In this document: positions 32,361 to 43,426 of the stretch, piece after piece
Layout of the letters: each line of letters begins with the position of its first letter
Position numbering within the stretch: the first letter of the stretch is position 1
NCBI GenBank assembly: GCA_049999725.1
Contig: JBNGIS010036240.1
Coordinates: 1 to 64,000 of the forward strand
Source of the DNA: Haplomitrium mnioides
Lineage: Eukaryota; Marchantiophyta; Haplomitriopsida; Calobryales
Direction: 5' to 3'
Length of the DNA: 64,000 nt
Notes under the pieces: model-generated
The model's input: the letters and a program-made list of their open reading frames with translations, nothing else
What the model was told of the DNA's origin: nothing
Database searches by the model: none
Translations under genes and position numbers: made by a program

Positions 32361-33423
32361 GATTTTGGATGCAGGGTAGTGGTGGCCCACTCTACACAAA
32401 GATGTGCACTTCTGAGTGAAGAGGTGCGATACATACCAGAGGAGGAGGAGGCCAGCAGTCAATCAGCATCACCCCTTGGTCTCGATTATTCCCCTGGCAC
32501 CTTTTGAAAAGTGGGGAATTGATTTTATTGGCTCAATTGCACCTTCCACTCGTAGGGGCAACATATGCATCATGTTGGCTATGGATTATGCAACGAAGTG
32601 GGTTGAGGCCAGAGCCACTAGGAAGGATGATGCCAAGACAGTGGTTGCCTTCTTGTATAAACAGATGTTCTACAGTTTTGGACCCTCATTGGAGCTAATG
32701 AGTGATCAAGGTACCAATTTCATCAATCAGGTAATCCAAAACCTGACTGTGAGATACTTAGCCAAGCACCACTGCACCACAGCCTATCATCCCAAGGCTA
32801 ATGGGCTTACAGAAAGGGCAAATAGGATCATGGGTAAGATCCTCAGCAAGACGGTGGCAGCCAACAAGGTGAATTGGGATCTCAAGCTGTTAACCTCAAC
32901 CCATGCTTATAATCTGGCTTACAAGACCACAACTGGCCACTTGCCCTATTTCTTGGTCTTTAAACAACACGCTCTGGTGCATGTGGAATATGAAGTGCCT
33001 ACCAGACGACTACTAGAGGAGGAGAGGATGGCAGAGGATTGGAGCAAGATGGAGAGACTATATTAGCTAGAGAGCCTAGAGAAAACCAGAGAGCAAGCCC
33101 AAGGAAGATTGGAGCACCAACAACAATTGCGGAAGCAACAACACGATAAGGGCCTGAAACCAACCGACCTCTAGGAGGGGAACCTGGTGTTGCTGTATGA
33201 AAGCAGGTTTGTGCACTTCCTTAGGAAGTTACACACTAGATGGATGGGCCCATTTGTGTTGAAAAAACTGCATCAAAATGGGTCAGCAGAGTTGGAGACG
33301 TTGGAGGGTCACAAGTTTGCCAATCGAGTGCATTTCGACCGCTTCAAGAGGTACGTAAACCAAGAGGAGGAAGGAGGAGGACCGAGGGTGATCCAATCAG
33401 AGACTCCAGCTGTGCAGGTGTGA
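32361..33423 (+). pseudogene. Gypsy integrase, core intact
   Basis: CDTYQRRRRP is the zinc-binding end. The catalytic core is uninterrupted from 32416 to 33066: WGIDFIGSIAPSTRRG with the first Asp, LMSDQGTNFINQV with the second, and YHPKANGLTERANRIMGKIL with the Glu. A C-terminal part, LLYESRFVHFLRKLHTRWMG (33190) and HFDRFKRYVN (33330), resembles the GPY/F module. No chromodomain follows. TAG stops at 33064 and 33172 stand where CAG (Gln) is expected. It is the best preserved coding segment of the element. Confidence 0.88.
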
Positions 33424-33424
33424 G

Positions 33425-33592
33425 TGTCTCTAGGTGTGTTGTGTGGGTGAGTGTGTGTGTGGGTGTTTGTGGAATTGCACTTCAGCAACCGTGAATTAGC
33501 TAGGCAGTGACCATTGCGGAGGGGGCAACCAGCGGAATTGATGTACGGAGAAGGGTGTTTGCAAGGTCGCTTCACACTTGAAGGGGGAGTTA
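33425..33592 (+). other. Gypsy 3' untranslated region with polypurine tract
   Basis: After the integrase stop there is a GT-rich stretch (about 33425-33475) and no coding. The tract GAAGGGGGAGT at 33580-33590 lies two bases before the 3' LTR and is the expected plus-strand primer. Confidence 0.8.
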
Positions 33593-36500
33593 TGTCAGCC
33601 AGTGACATGGGGCACTAAGGAAGAGTTTATGAGATCAAAGGTGGCCTTGGCATAATTTCCCTCTTGTAAGTATTAAAGTACCTCGGAAGTAGCGGATCGA
33701 CTCCAATTAGTGAGTACAAATGGATTGTCGAGATCCAATGAGTGGAACGAGATCTTTTCGAAAGGAGAGAAGGGAGTTGTGGTAGCCAACGAGTGGGAGG
33801 GGCACCACTAAATTTTGGCAGAAGCAGAAGAGAACTTGTAAGTATCATCGGATGAAGGAATCAAGGCCCTAGCAGGAGGAAGGGAGGGTGACCTCGGAAG
33901 TGAGGAAGGAGCGGGGGTCGGAGGAGGAGGATCAAAGCTACGGGGCGGAGATCCAAGAGAGCTCAAGAATGATGGGGACCGCAGACAAGGAAAAGCCGTA
34001 GTGCAAGCCTCCAGATGTTGTGCACCTGAAGTAGAGATCAGGAAGAGAAAGGAGGGGCCATGGCCTTTGTGAGAAGTGACTAGGCCAAGGATTGGGGGAC
34101 AATCCGATCTCTCAAGCGTTAAACGAGTTCTATTGGGGTATGCGACCCCTTCCTTTAGTGTCCACGAGTCTTTGCGAAAATGTGGTAGGCACAGGAGTGT
34201 CTGCGGGCCTTTGCGGAAACGTGTCGTCTTCAAAGGGCTTTGGGAGAGTCAGCGGAGACGTGGCGGGCCCAAGGTGTCCGTGGAGTTTTGCGGAGACGTG
34301 GCAAGCCCAATATATCCATGGGGTTTTGAAGAGACATGGCAGATTCAAGAGTGTCTGAGGGCTTCAGCAGAGACGTGGCAAGTGCAAGAGGCTTGTGGGT
34401 CTTTGCGAAAACATGGCCGATGTGGGGGTGTCTGCGGTCTTCTTCGGAACCTAAGGTCAGCACGGTGGTCAAGCTTCCCCGTTGAAAACAACGTCGGACG
34501 ATGCTCCCTCAGAAACGTGGCGTCCTCACAAGTGTCTGGGAGATTTAGAAGACACGTGGCACTTCGAAGGAGCCCGTTGGATTCTTTGGAACTAGGTCAG
34601 TGCGACGGTCCACCTTCCTTGTTGAAAACGGCATTGAACAACGCGACCTTGGATTACGTGACGCTTCCACATAGCTCGTTGGATCCTTCGGGTCAAAGAG
34701 AAGTCAACCACGGACAGAGGTCAGTGCTTGCGGTCTGCCTTCCTTGTTGAAAACAGCATCGGACGACGGCTACAAAAGAAAGTCAACCTTGGATACACGG
34801 CACTTTGGAGGAGTCCTAGAGGTCCTTCGGACTTCAGTGTCCGTTGGATTCTTCAGACTAGGATCCGCGGCCAACTACAAAACAAGGTCAATGTGTCGAT
34901 CCAACTTCCAAGTTGAATGCGACGTCAGACGATGGCAATGGAGGAAAAGTCAACAACAGGCTCTGGGTTCCGCTGGGTCCTACAGACTTGGATCCGCAGG
35001 AATCTTCAGACTCGAATATGTGAGATTCCTTTGGACTCCTTTTCCGTGGGATTCTTTGGAACTTTGTTTCGTAGGGTTCTTCGGACTTGGTTTCGTGGGA
35101 ATCTTTGGAATCTCAGTCCACAAGATTCCTCGGACTCAACCTCGTATGATCATTGTACTTAGAAGCATTTTGCGAATAGACATGACAAGTGTTGCCACAT
35201 CTGGGTCCGAGCCTAACGGGAATAACTACCTTTTCAAGCAGGAAGGATTCAAAGGGGTGGAAGCTTGAAGGGTATATATTGACGGGCTTTGATTGGGATC
35301 GGGTTGGTGAGCAAGCAAGCTAGAGACGCACAAGCGATCTTGAGACAAGGAAGACGCAACGAGGTAAGGCAGAAGTGGATTCCTATGAGAATTTACGTGA
35401 GGCAAATGTACTCGTGCTGGGGGCTAGTAGGGGTGGAGGTGGACTGGAGGGGCACCAAGAATCGCTGGGTGAAGAGCTCTAGAGGCTCGAGCGATCTAGG
35501 TGAACTCATCCTTGCGGGTGGACCTGTGGCAGAGGTGAATCGATAAAGGAGATTTGAAGGGGATCTGTTTTGTTGAGAATTCAAGAGAGGCTGCCAAGTG
35601 GGATTTTGGGGTTGTCTCTGCATCCTCTGTGTGGGAGCATCAACCTAGAGTGCTCGGAGTGTGCTCTGGTGTTATCTTTCAAGTGGAGCTAAGAAGAGAG
35701 TAGTTGCGTTAGTGCCTACGCATTGCAGAGAAGACCTGTTCGAGGCTCAAAGGTGGAGTGAGCTACTAGCAGTCGAGAGGACTGTCTTCCGAAGGTGGAA
35801 GTGAAAGAAATCCTCTTTCGAGCATGAGGAAGTAAATCCAGGGCTTCTTGCAAGGGAAGTTGAAAAACTATCTAGATGAAGGGTGTGTGTGTGGGAGATG
35901 AAAGGAAGATTGAGGTGGGAAGTTGAGGAAGAAAGGAGGAGTCTGTTGGGAAGATCAGTCCTAATGGTCATGTAAGGCCTTTGTTTTTGGTGAAGTGCAA
36001 TGAGTGTGTATGGTTGGAATTGTGTATGAATGTGTTAGTTAGATTTGAATTATGTTATATTATATAAAAGGCAATTAGAACTAGGATCATACAAGTACCA
36101 GTTGTTTAGACCTTGGAACAACCTTGTGAAGGGGGAGTCAAGTCCCTTGACATAGTCCTGTGACCCTGAGGTCATTGCATTCTGCTCCCGAACTCTTTTA
36201 TTGTGTAAGAAACATTCCAGGCTAGAAGTAGGCAGGAATTCTATTTGTTCAAACCTTGGGACAACCCTCCAAGGGGGAGTCAAGTCCCTTGTCATTGTCT
36301 TGTGACACAAGGGTCACTACATCTTGCTCTTGAAGTGTATGCAAGGTGGTTGGGCCCGGATTTGGGACTCATTAATTACATTGAAGATTTCCACACAGAT
36401 ACTTGGGTTTGTGTGCATGTGTATTCTGGCATTGTGGGTGAATGAGTAGACATGCTGCTGATGTGAATGTTGAGGTGAGGAAATGGCTTGCAAGATAAAG

Positions 36501-36635
36501 AAAGATTCTTTAAAGCCTCAAAGTGATAACTGGATAGAGGCCATCTCACAAAAGAACCTTATTCCCATGTTTTTGTCCTCCTCTGCCTTCCAAGTGGCAC
36601 CTGTGAAGGTTAAGGCCTGAAGGAAGGAAGTGACA
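33593..36635 (+). repeat. Gypsy 3' LTR, 3043 bp
   Basis: It matches the 5' LTR along its length, with scattered transitions (for example CGA to CAA or TGG to TAG types) and small indels. It has a TATA box at 35273-35279 and the same ACGTGGC subrepeats at 34190-34560. It is followed by TTTCC, the target duplication partner. Confidence 0.93.
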
Positions 36636-38422
36636 TTTCCCTGTAATTTTACAAAATAGGAAGTTTATGACTACTACACAACTTATTTGAAAGAGAAAGG
36701 TCCCCATTGTATTCTTAGTTTCTTGGGTTTTACAAAACATTGGAGAACTCATTTTTTAAATGTAAGAATTCCAAAATGCAATAGATTTGTTGCTTGTGAA
36801 ACATGCGAAGAAATAAAATCTTTGTTAGAAAAATCTTTCTTGGAGTACGACAAAGGTAACAAGTTTTCTTTTCTTTTGACACCTTTGGTTAATTTATATT
36901 CTTTTTTCTAGACTCAAAGCTTTGTTCTAGAGATGTCATATTTTCTCAACTTAGAGCCAAAAGATATTTTTTTGTTAGGTTTTTCACCCAAAAGATAGTT
37001 TTTTTGTTAAGTTTTTCACCTTTGGTTAACCTTGTTTGCTCGAATAAAGCCACAAAATGAATCTCATTCTTGGTGGTGACCATAGCCTTGCAACAAGTTT
37101 TTGTTCTCTTAAATCAAGAGCCTTTGTAAAAAAAACAATAGCAAGAATTTCTTTTGTTGTTTGCAAATCCTATGTGCATATAGGATTTGTTCGTGTTCAT
37201 TTTAAAACTAGTCTTGACAACAGTCACAACAAGCCATGATATTGGTGTTGTTGTATTGGTCCTATGTGCCTATATGATCAATTGTTGTCTCCACTCATCC
37301 TAAACACTCTGAAAATGTGTTCTGGTACCCTTTGTTTGCAAATCTTGTTTTTCTCTTTTGTCTCTTTTGTTTATTTGTAGTGAAACAGATTTTCTTTTTT
37401 TAAATTAACTAAAGTTTATTTTTAATCTTTTACAAATTTTTCACTTCTACGAATCCAAACATTTGTTTAAGATGACTTGAATTTTTTTGGCACTTCAGGT
37501 TGTGTAGTTAATTCCTCTTAAAGCATATTCTGAAATCAAATGATCTCAAAAGAAAGAAGAGAAGTGGATGTCGAGAAAGTGGTATTTTCAATAAGGGGCA
37601 ACATAAGTGAGAACTGCTACAAGTTCCTTACAGATTCTGATATTCAATGGTGGAATGACTTTTTTCTTGCCCAATAAGAGATTGTGACCTAGATCCTTTA
37701 AAAAAAAAAGACGATGACTCGAAGCAAAATTTTCCTTTCCACCTTCACAATCGTCAAACACTTGTAATGATTCTCAAAAAAAATTTCTAGGTTCTAAGCT
37801 TCATGCTCAACATACAAAAGAAGATACTCTAGTACAGCCAATACTTTCTACACGTCGAGCAATCTATGGTGGAGAAACTAGACCGCGAGAAGGGACTCTT
37901 TTGCACAAAACTAGATACAAGCATAAATTAGGTAGTCTACATAAGATGAAAGCTAGAATGTTTATTTGTGTTGTTGCATCTCTGTATCCAAAGGGTAGAC
38001 CATTTTGGGTTGCCAAAGCTCTCAAAGTTTTGTCATTTGATGAGGAAGATCTCCCAAACCCGAAACGAGTACGTGTTCAATGGTTTGTTTATCAGGCTGA
38101 GGATGCATTTTCTAGACAATACTTCCCAAAAAAAATAGCAGCAACAAAAGGGAAACGCAAGTCCAAGTTACATATTGATGTACTTGATATGACACAAATC
38201 ATAATTCTATCTTTTGATTTTCTTCTTACTCAAAAAAACCAATTGAAGAAAACCACTCTAGCTACCATTCAAGCAAATCTATTTGAGTATAAAAGACAAA
38301 AAGCCCTCAATCCTTAAATGTTTCAAAGAGATTCAATTAATGTCATTAACACTGAGAAAGATCAAGTAAATCTTGATGAATCTTCTAAAGTTGAATCCAA
38401 AGATTTCAAGATCAGTGACTAA
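36636..38422 (+). pseudogene. Transposase-like gene, 3' part
   Basis: This is the continuation of the gene broken by the gypsy element. Exon 36636-36855 ends at AAAG/GTAACA; the next begins at 36912 after TTTCTAG, with the frame kept. A duplicated T-rich segment (about 36955-37022) looks like a later expansion. Between 37240 and 37480 no homologous coding is visible, so the central catalytic part seems lost. The C-terminal domain (37843-38317, PFWVAKALKVL, VRVQWFVYQAEDAF) is the longest open segment, followed by TAA, then QRDSINVINTEKDQ and a final stop at 38420-38422. Confidence 0.5.
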
Positions 38423-38914
38423 TTTAAGAATTTTATTATATATTTGGTATTTTTCAAGTATATTGTAATTAAAGATTATTATTTTATAAAATACATGAGA
38501 ATCTTTTCAAGCAACTTGTTGAATTTTTTTGCCACCTTGAACTTTTTATTGTAAATCACTCCAAGTTGAATGTTATTCTCTATAAATGAAACTTAAATCT
38601 TTAGTTAATATTTTCATTTGCTTTGTAAAATATTTTCTTCTCAAAAATGTAAGTATATAATTTCCAACTTTATTGTTTTGTAGAAGAGTTTAAGATTATT
38701 GTATCACTATAGCATCTGCTTATATTGACTAATTATTTTTTTCTTATAAGGACTTTGATGTATAACTTAAAGCCTTTAAGCGTTTTGACTCAGATATAGA
38801 GATTTGCACTCATTTTACTTTTAGGTTCCGAATTAGAAATCGAAATCTTTTGTGTTTGTAAAGTTTGTTGCGAAAAATAGAATGTTTACCGTCACTATCC
38901 TTGGTTGTAGAAGT
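38423..38914. other. AT-rich 3' flank of the transposase-like gene
   Basis: No gene or repeat unit is recognised. AT content is high, as in the flank on the other side (18840-19460). Confidence 0.5.
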
Positions 38915-39145
38915 GTGAACCCTATGCGTGCATAGACTTTGATTTGCAAGTCAAAACGTTGTGCGTACAAAAACTCTCCTACGGAACCTAAAACCTAGGC
39001 TCTTGTCAGTCTTTGATGTGGGGTGTTTCTGATGGTGAGTTCAGATTTCTATGCGTGTATAGACTTAGAGGTGGAGTGTTCCTATGTTGAGCTTGGATTC
39101 CTATGCGCATATAGACTTTGGGTTGGAAGTCCAAGCCTTCCACAA
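38915..39145. repeat. Decayed palindromic iterons beyond the transposase-like gene
   Basis: Three clear units (CCTATGCGTGCATAGACTTT at 38931, TCTATGCGTGTATAGACTT at 39048, CCTATGCGCATATAGACTTT at 39100) and one flank GGAAGTCCAAGCC are versions of the GTCCATGCGCGCATGGAC repeat, with C-to-T and G-to-A changes. Similar worn units lie at 19470-19620, so the two genes are bracketed by the same repeat. Confidence 0.6.
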
Positions 39146-41431
39146 GTTCTACTTCTCATATACAACCCTCAAGCTTCTTCACACAAAGACTACCGATTAC
39201 AACTTAGTTTCTACATAAGTCATGAACTCTTTTGTAGATCTTGATACCTTTGTTTTGAAGCAAAAGTGGGTTTGCCAGGGAATTGCGAGACTACCTATGA
39301 TGAAATTTTGAAGAATTCCATCCAGAATCAGATGAATACATCAGATTTTTTGAGTTGAAGGCGAGCTCGAGTTTTTCATCAGATTGATTCGATTCAAGAT
39401 TCAAAATTTATTCAATCATTCTAAACAGACACGAATGACATCGATTGAAGAGAAATTTACTATTGTTATTTGAAGAAGTCCAATTCAATTACAGATTGTG
39501 GATGGATGAAGACTTGCAGATGAATCGAATTTGGCTATGAAGCGAATCTGAGATCATTCTGTATCAAAACATTACTCAAATTGGAAGGAATTTCTCGCAA
39601 ATCAAGGTCGCCTAGGGGAGGCGATCCTCTGCCAACAAGAATTACAAGTTTTTATCAAGAATTGAAGCAGATATCAAGCAGATTGTTTTTTTGTGCTTTA
39701 CCTAGATTCTTCACCATTCTTGAGGAATTTAGCATCCAATTGATAAGCAGATTGTGCACAATTGAATTTTGAACACACAGCAATTTGAATCAAACAATTT
39801 CATCAAGGATCAAGGATGCAATCCTCAGATTTCAAATGACTGAAATCTTGAGGAGAATTCAGACATGCAGAAGAAACATGTCGTATCGGTGACATATTGG
39901 TATTTTGACACTAATTGAACTTTTCCAAAGGGTCATCAAGGTGTGGAAGTGGTGATACATCACTATTTCGAGTTTAATAAAGTTTGAAAGTTCGACGCTG
40001 GCAAAAGTTTGAAATTTGAATTTTCTGAAAGTTCAACTTGCAAAGAAGGCTATTCGGTGGTGAAACAGTGAGAAATTGTTGTTTTGACACTGTTTTATGA
40101 AAGTTCGAAAAGGTGCGAACAAAGACATTTCAAAAGTTTGAAGCACATTTATTGAAGCGACAACCTATCATTGTTTCGGCGAAAGTTCAAACTTGGTCAT
40201 TTGGTAAACTTTGAAAGTTCAAATCTCTTTTTCATATATTGGATCAGTGCATTATCACTATTTTGAATTTATTATATTCTATTTGAAGAGCTTCTTGAAA
40301 GCCAGAAAGGCAATTTGTTTCTATTTCAGAGAGTTTATATTATTTTATTGAAAGTTCGAGGGCCTCTATTCGGTGACACAGGAAAGTTCGAAAGGACTAA
40401 AGGAATACTGAAGCGACTTTTTATCGCAGTTTTGGTATTTGGAAAAACAATTACAAAACTATTCTAGCTCGGAGGGGAAGCCACCCCTATCTATTTTTCT
40501 ACCCAATCTAAGCTCAACACGTGTCACATTTGGAGAGGCTAGAGCCAAACCCCACCCCCAGATGCAGGGAGTGAGGGGGTCTCTTGTAAGTAACCATTGA
40601 ACGGGTTACAAGCAAGAGGTTCTTATACATGTGCGTGAGTTTCTCATTCTTTAAATGGGTTTATTTGGGCGTCGCTAGTGAAGCGACCTCTGGTCAGGTT
40701 CTGAACTAAGCAGCCAAAGCTCAAGATCATATACCGAACCCATCTAGTTTTCCAAAGCAACCAGATTCTAATCTGAAGCTACTAAGTTTGCCAAACCTGT
40801 ATAAAGGAACTCTCGAAGCACCATTTTATCCTCGAACCTAAACTGTCAACCGAACCTAACTGTTCGTGAAGGGGGAGAGTTCTGATTCTTTCCATCAATC
40901 TTTATGCGCTCAAATCGATCTTATTTTCGAATCTAATTACACAAAAAGGATCGCCCGATCCTGGTGAACAACTTGACTATTCATTTTTTACATTTTGGTT
41001 CAAAAATGGCATCACAATGACCTTTACAATTTCTGTTCTTCTCAAGCAACATATCATAAATTCATGTTATGCAATTGACTATTCCATAGCATGAATTTTC
41101 ATTTGTGAAGCACAATTGGAGTTAGAAATACACAGAACTATATTCTGAGAACTGAACTCTAGAATACCTATGTACTCTGAATTTGTCAATTGAACATTTC
41201 TGGGACCTTACAAGGGTTTATCTATTTGATTGAACTTATAATACACTGTCTGACTATTCAACACAGGTCTATACACCTGTACTGTTATTCATGTGAGCTA
41301 TTACTCTATTTTCACATAATTACAAAATCTAACCTAACATCAGTACAGTAAACACCACCTTAAAAGTGAGAGGAAGTATGATATCCTGATATCTGATATT
41401 GTCTAAAATCTAATTATTGTTCATAAAATGT
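39146..41431. other. No gene seen; GAAAGTTCGA-type repeats
   Basis: No coding frame is convincing. At about 39985-40400 at least seven scattered copies of GAAAGTTCGA or GAAAGTTCAA occur, two of them near TATTCGGTG. The rest, including 40470-40900 with a small hairpin (GTCGCT and AGCGAC, 40674-40690), is unclassified. It may be part of the flank or leader of copia element 2, since 41431 and 49243 were adjacent before element 1 inserted. Confidence 0.4.
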
Positions 41432-41436
41432 ACACA

Positions 41437-41561
41437 TGTTATAGGGACCATATATATAACCCTATATCATGAGCTGTACTCATTCATTCACTCATTCATT
41501 CTATTCTACTCTCTCTCTCTCGGAAGCTCTCGTGTGTATGTGTGGTGCTCATGCGATAACA
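41437..41561 (+). repeat. Copia element 1, 5' LTR (125 bp)
   Basis: It begins TGTTATAGGGACC and ends GCGATAACA. TATATATAAC at 41451 is a likely TATA box. Compared with the 3' LTR it has a longer CATTCACT-type repeat. The next bases, TTATCAGCACGAAAG, are the candidate primer site; I could not assign the tRNA. Confidence 0.88.
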
Positions 41562-43426
41562 CATTATCAGCACGAAAGGACTCTATTTTTTTTCTCTCCA
41601 GCTCCCGCATGTGCTCCACTTGCACCAACACCTGAGAGAACACCAGCGTACATCTTTCTCTCCTATGCGCGAGAAACCTTTTTTCCCCATTCATTCATTT
41701 TTTTCCCCTCGCGGAATGCTCTAACACTATCCGTCTGCACCGCTCCCTTTTCCCCCTCACTTGAATGTTCTATCTATTCCTTTCTTTTCTAAAAGATCAC
41801 TATACTTTTTTTCCTTCACGACCACCGTACGGGCTAGGGCTCCTTCGTTCTGCTTGCAGCTCGCTCCTTCCTTCTGCTCGCAATTCGCTCTTTGCTCCTG
41901 TTTGAGGCTTACTCTTTGCTCCTGCTTGAGGCTTACTCTTTGCTTTTGTTTGCGGCTCGCCATTTGCTTCTACTCGCGGCCCGCTCTTTGCTTCTGCTTG
42001 CGGTTCTTCTTCATCCTACTTGAAGGCGTGTCTCTCTATTGTTGTTCGCAACTCATCTTTTGTTGACTCGCCGACACCCGCATTCCTACTCGACATTGTT
42101 TTTCTCTTCAATCAAGTAGACTCTTTACTAGCTAGACCATGTGCACTACTTACTCCTGATGGATGACAACTCCATTTGTACTCATCTTACCTGGAGGACT
42201 ACATTTCTATTTTTTTTTTGGTCGACCACTCATTTGGGTGACATCCTGCAACCACTCGACTGGAGACTTTCCTCCTACTCTGGTTTACACTTAATGACCT
42301 TACTCCCGTCTATAGTTTCATCATTCATCCTTTTTTTTCCCTTCCTTATTGGTTGTTCTTCATCTGCTCGACGATACCTGAGCAATTTGGCTCACGTTTT
42401 GCTGATTTGCCAACCCCGTGCATGCTCAAAGCTAGCATGCATTGCTAGCTTCTATGTTTACAACTCAAGACTGTATCTCTTCACCATTTCTTTGTAACAT
42501 CAGAGATTCCTGGACCTCTTTCATCTTACCTTCATAGAACTAATCTCACATTTTGGTATCAGCTTGCTTCGTTTCTGAACAAGTCTTTTCCCTACCACCG
42601 AAGTGAGCACATTCAAGCAAGGGAACAATGAGACACATGCTGCACAAACCTGTGCACAAGTTTGACCCACGTGTTTATGCAACATCGAAGACCCATGCAA
42701 CTACACAACGACTACATCAACACTCAGCAAAAGAGCGGCGCTGCATCTTGCCACTTCAAGCTCTTTCACTTTGTTCTTCATCACTTCCTAGTTCAACTTT
42801 CTCAACCTATCCCATTGATTATATTTTGATTCTTTCTCTTTGCTACTAAATGATCTCATTCCCCACAAGGGATACAATTGTTGATTTTGGATCACATCCT
42901 GTTACAAGAGAATCATACTAACCTGAGCACTGACCCTACCACCTCTTGAGATCAACCTTTATCTGGCCAACCTACGACAGCTCTATTCTTTTTACAATAC
43001 CATATTTGCAGAAAGGTACTACAACGATAGGAGGCTAGGTCTGGTTTAACTCAAGGCAGACCAACAGGGCAGATCTAGGGGATACAATATTGGCACATCA
43101 GAAGACATAGACAATCATTTCCAAGGCAGTCTCTTTATTTATTAACAACATTTCATTCTTTCATTTCAGTTCTCGGTGATTCATATCGACCGTCTCGTAG
43201 CTAGTCCAGTTATTTCCTGTTTTCATTTCAATTATTTGACTTTTTTGCTTAAGGTAGAAAACATAAATAGGTACCAGGGTCTATGATCGACCAAACTTTG
43301 GTCCATAACACATTTTTACATAGTACAGAAGATTGCAGCCCTAACTCAGCAAATGGACTCACCAAAACTCCTGGTTTATCTACCTCTTTCATAGGTACTC
43401 TTTGCAAAATAGAGAACAGATCAAAC
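41562..43426 (+). other. Long leader of copia element 1
   Basis: About 1.87 kb lie between the LTR and the gag ATG. The first part is pyrimidine-rich and has a duplicated GAGGCTTACTCTTTGCT segment at about 41900-41945 with short open frames, none with a known domain. Element 3 has a comparable leader of about 2 kb (59930-61976), so the long leader is a family trait. Confidence 0.6.

Larger units (their letters stand above)
24655..36635 (+). mobile_element. Ty3/gypsy retrotransposon with about 3.04-kb LTRs
   Basis: Direct LTRs of 3041 and 3043 bp, both TGTCAGCCAG to GTGACA, surround a plus-strand gag-pol of about 5.9 kb. Domain order is gag, three zinc knuckles, protease, RT, RNase H, integrase, so it is Ty3/gypsy. 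There is no chromodomain and the LTRs are very long, which suggests the Tat/Athila side of plant gypsy elements (inference). A polypurine tract and a TGG-type primer site lie at the LTR borders. The single gag-pol frame is closed by a dozen or more stops, most explainable as C-to-T changes. It sits within an exon of the transposase-like gene. Confidence 0.93.
24403..38422 (+). pseudogene. Transposase-like gene, degenerate, split by a Ty3/gypsy insertion
   Basis: The plus-strand frame at 24403-24654 reads RKYSYVGNRFTLPSGTFVYR, RAFKLILVVRNDRIQR, SVKGVFIHEWLDDFF and FERMPTHKVYNF. After the gypsy element it resumes without loss of frame at 36636 with EVYDYYTTYLKEKG, FTKHWRTHFLNVRIPKCNRF and ACETCEEIK. 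A 56-bp intron (36856-36911) keeps frame into SRDVIFSQLRAKRY. Later blocks are SHKMNLILGGDHSL (37050), VFSIRGNISENCYKFL (37585) and a 37843-38317 C-terminal part with GRPFWVAKALKVLSF. The layout resembles a widespread family of transposase-like proteins (DUF7869-like, from memory and uncertain). The catalytic centre cannot be seen. Confidence 0.5.

Noticed and set aside
18900-40240. Terminal inverted repeats of the putative methyltransferase transposon
   Set aside because: I compared TTCAAACTTTGG (18963) with TTCAAACTTGG (40189). They are in the same orientation and short, so not TIRs. No other pair was found by eye.
41417-41792. Ser/Phe-rich open frames over the copia 1 LTR
   Set aside because: Pyrimidine-rich LTR and leader sequence; no domain, and not conserved in element 3.
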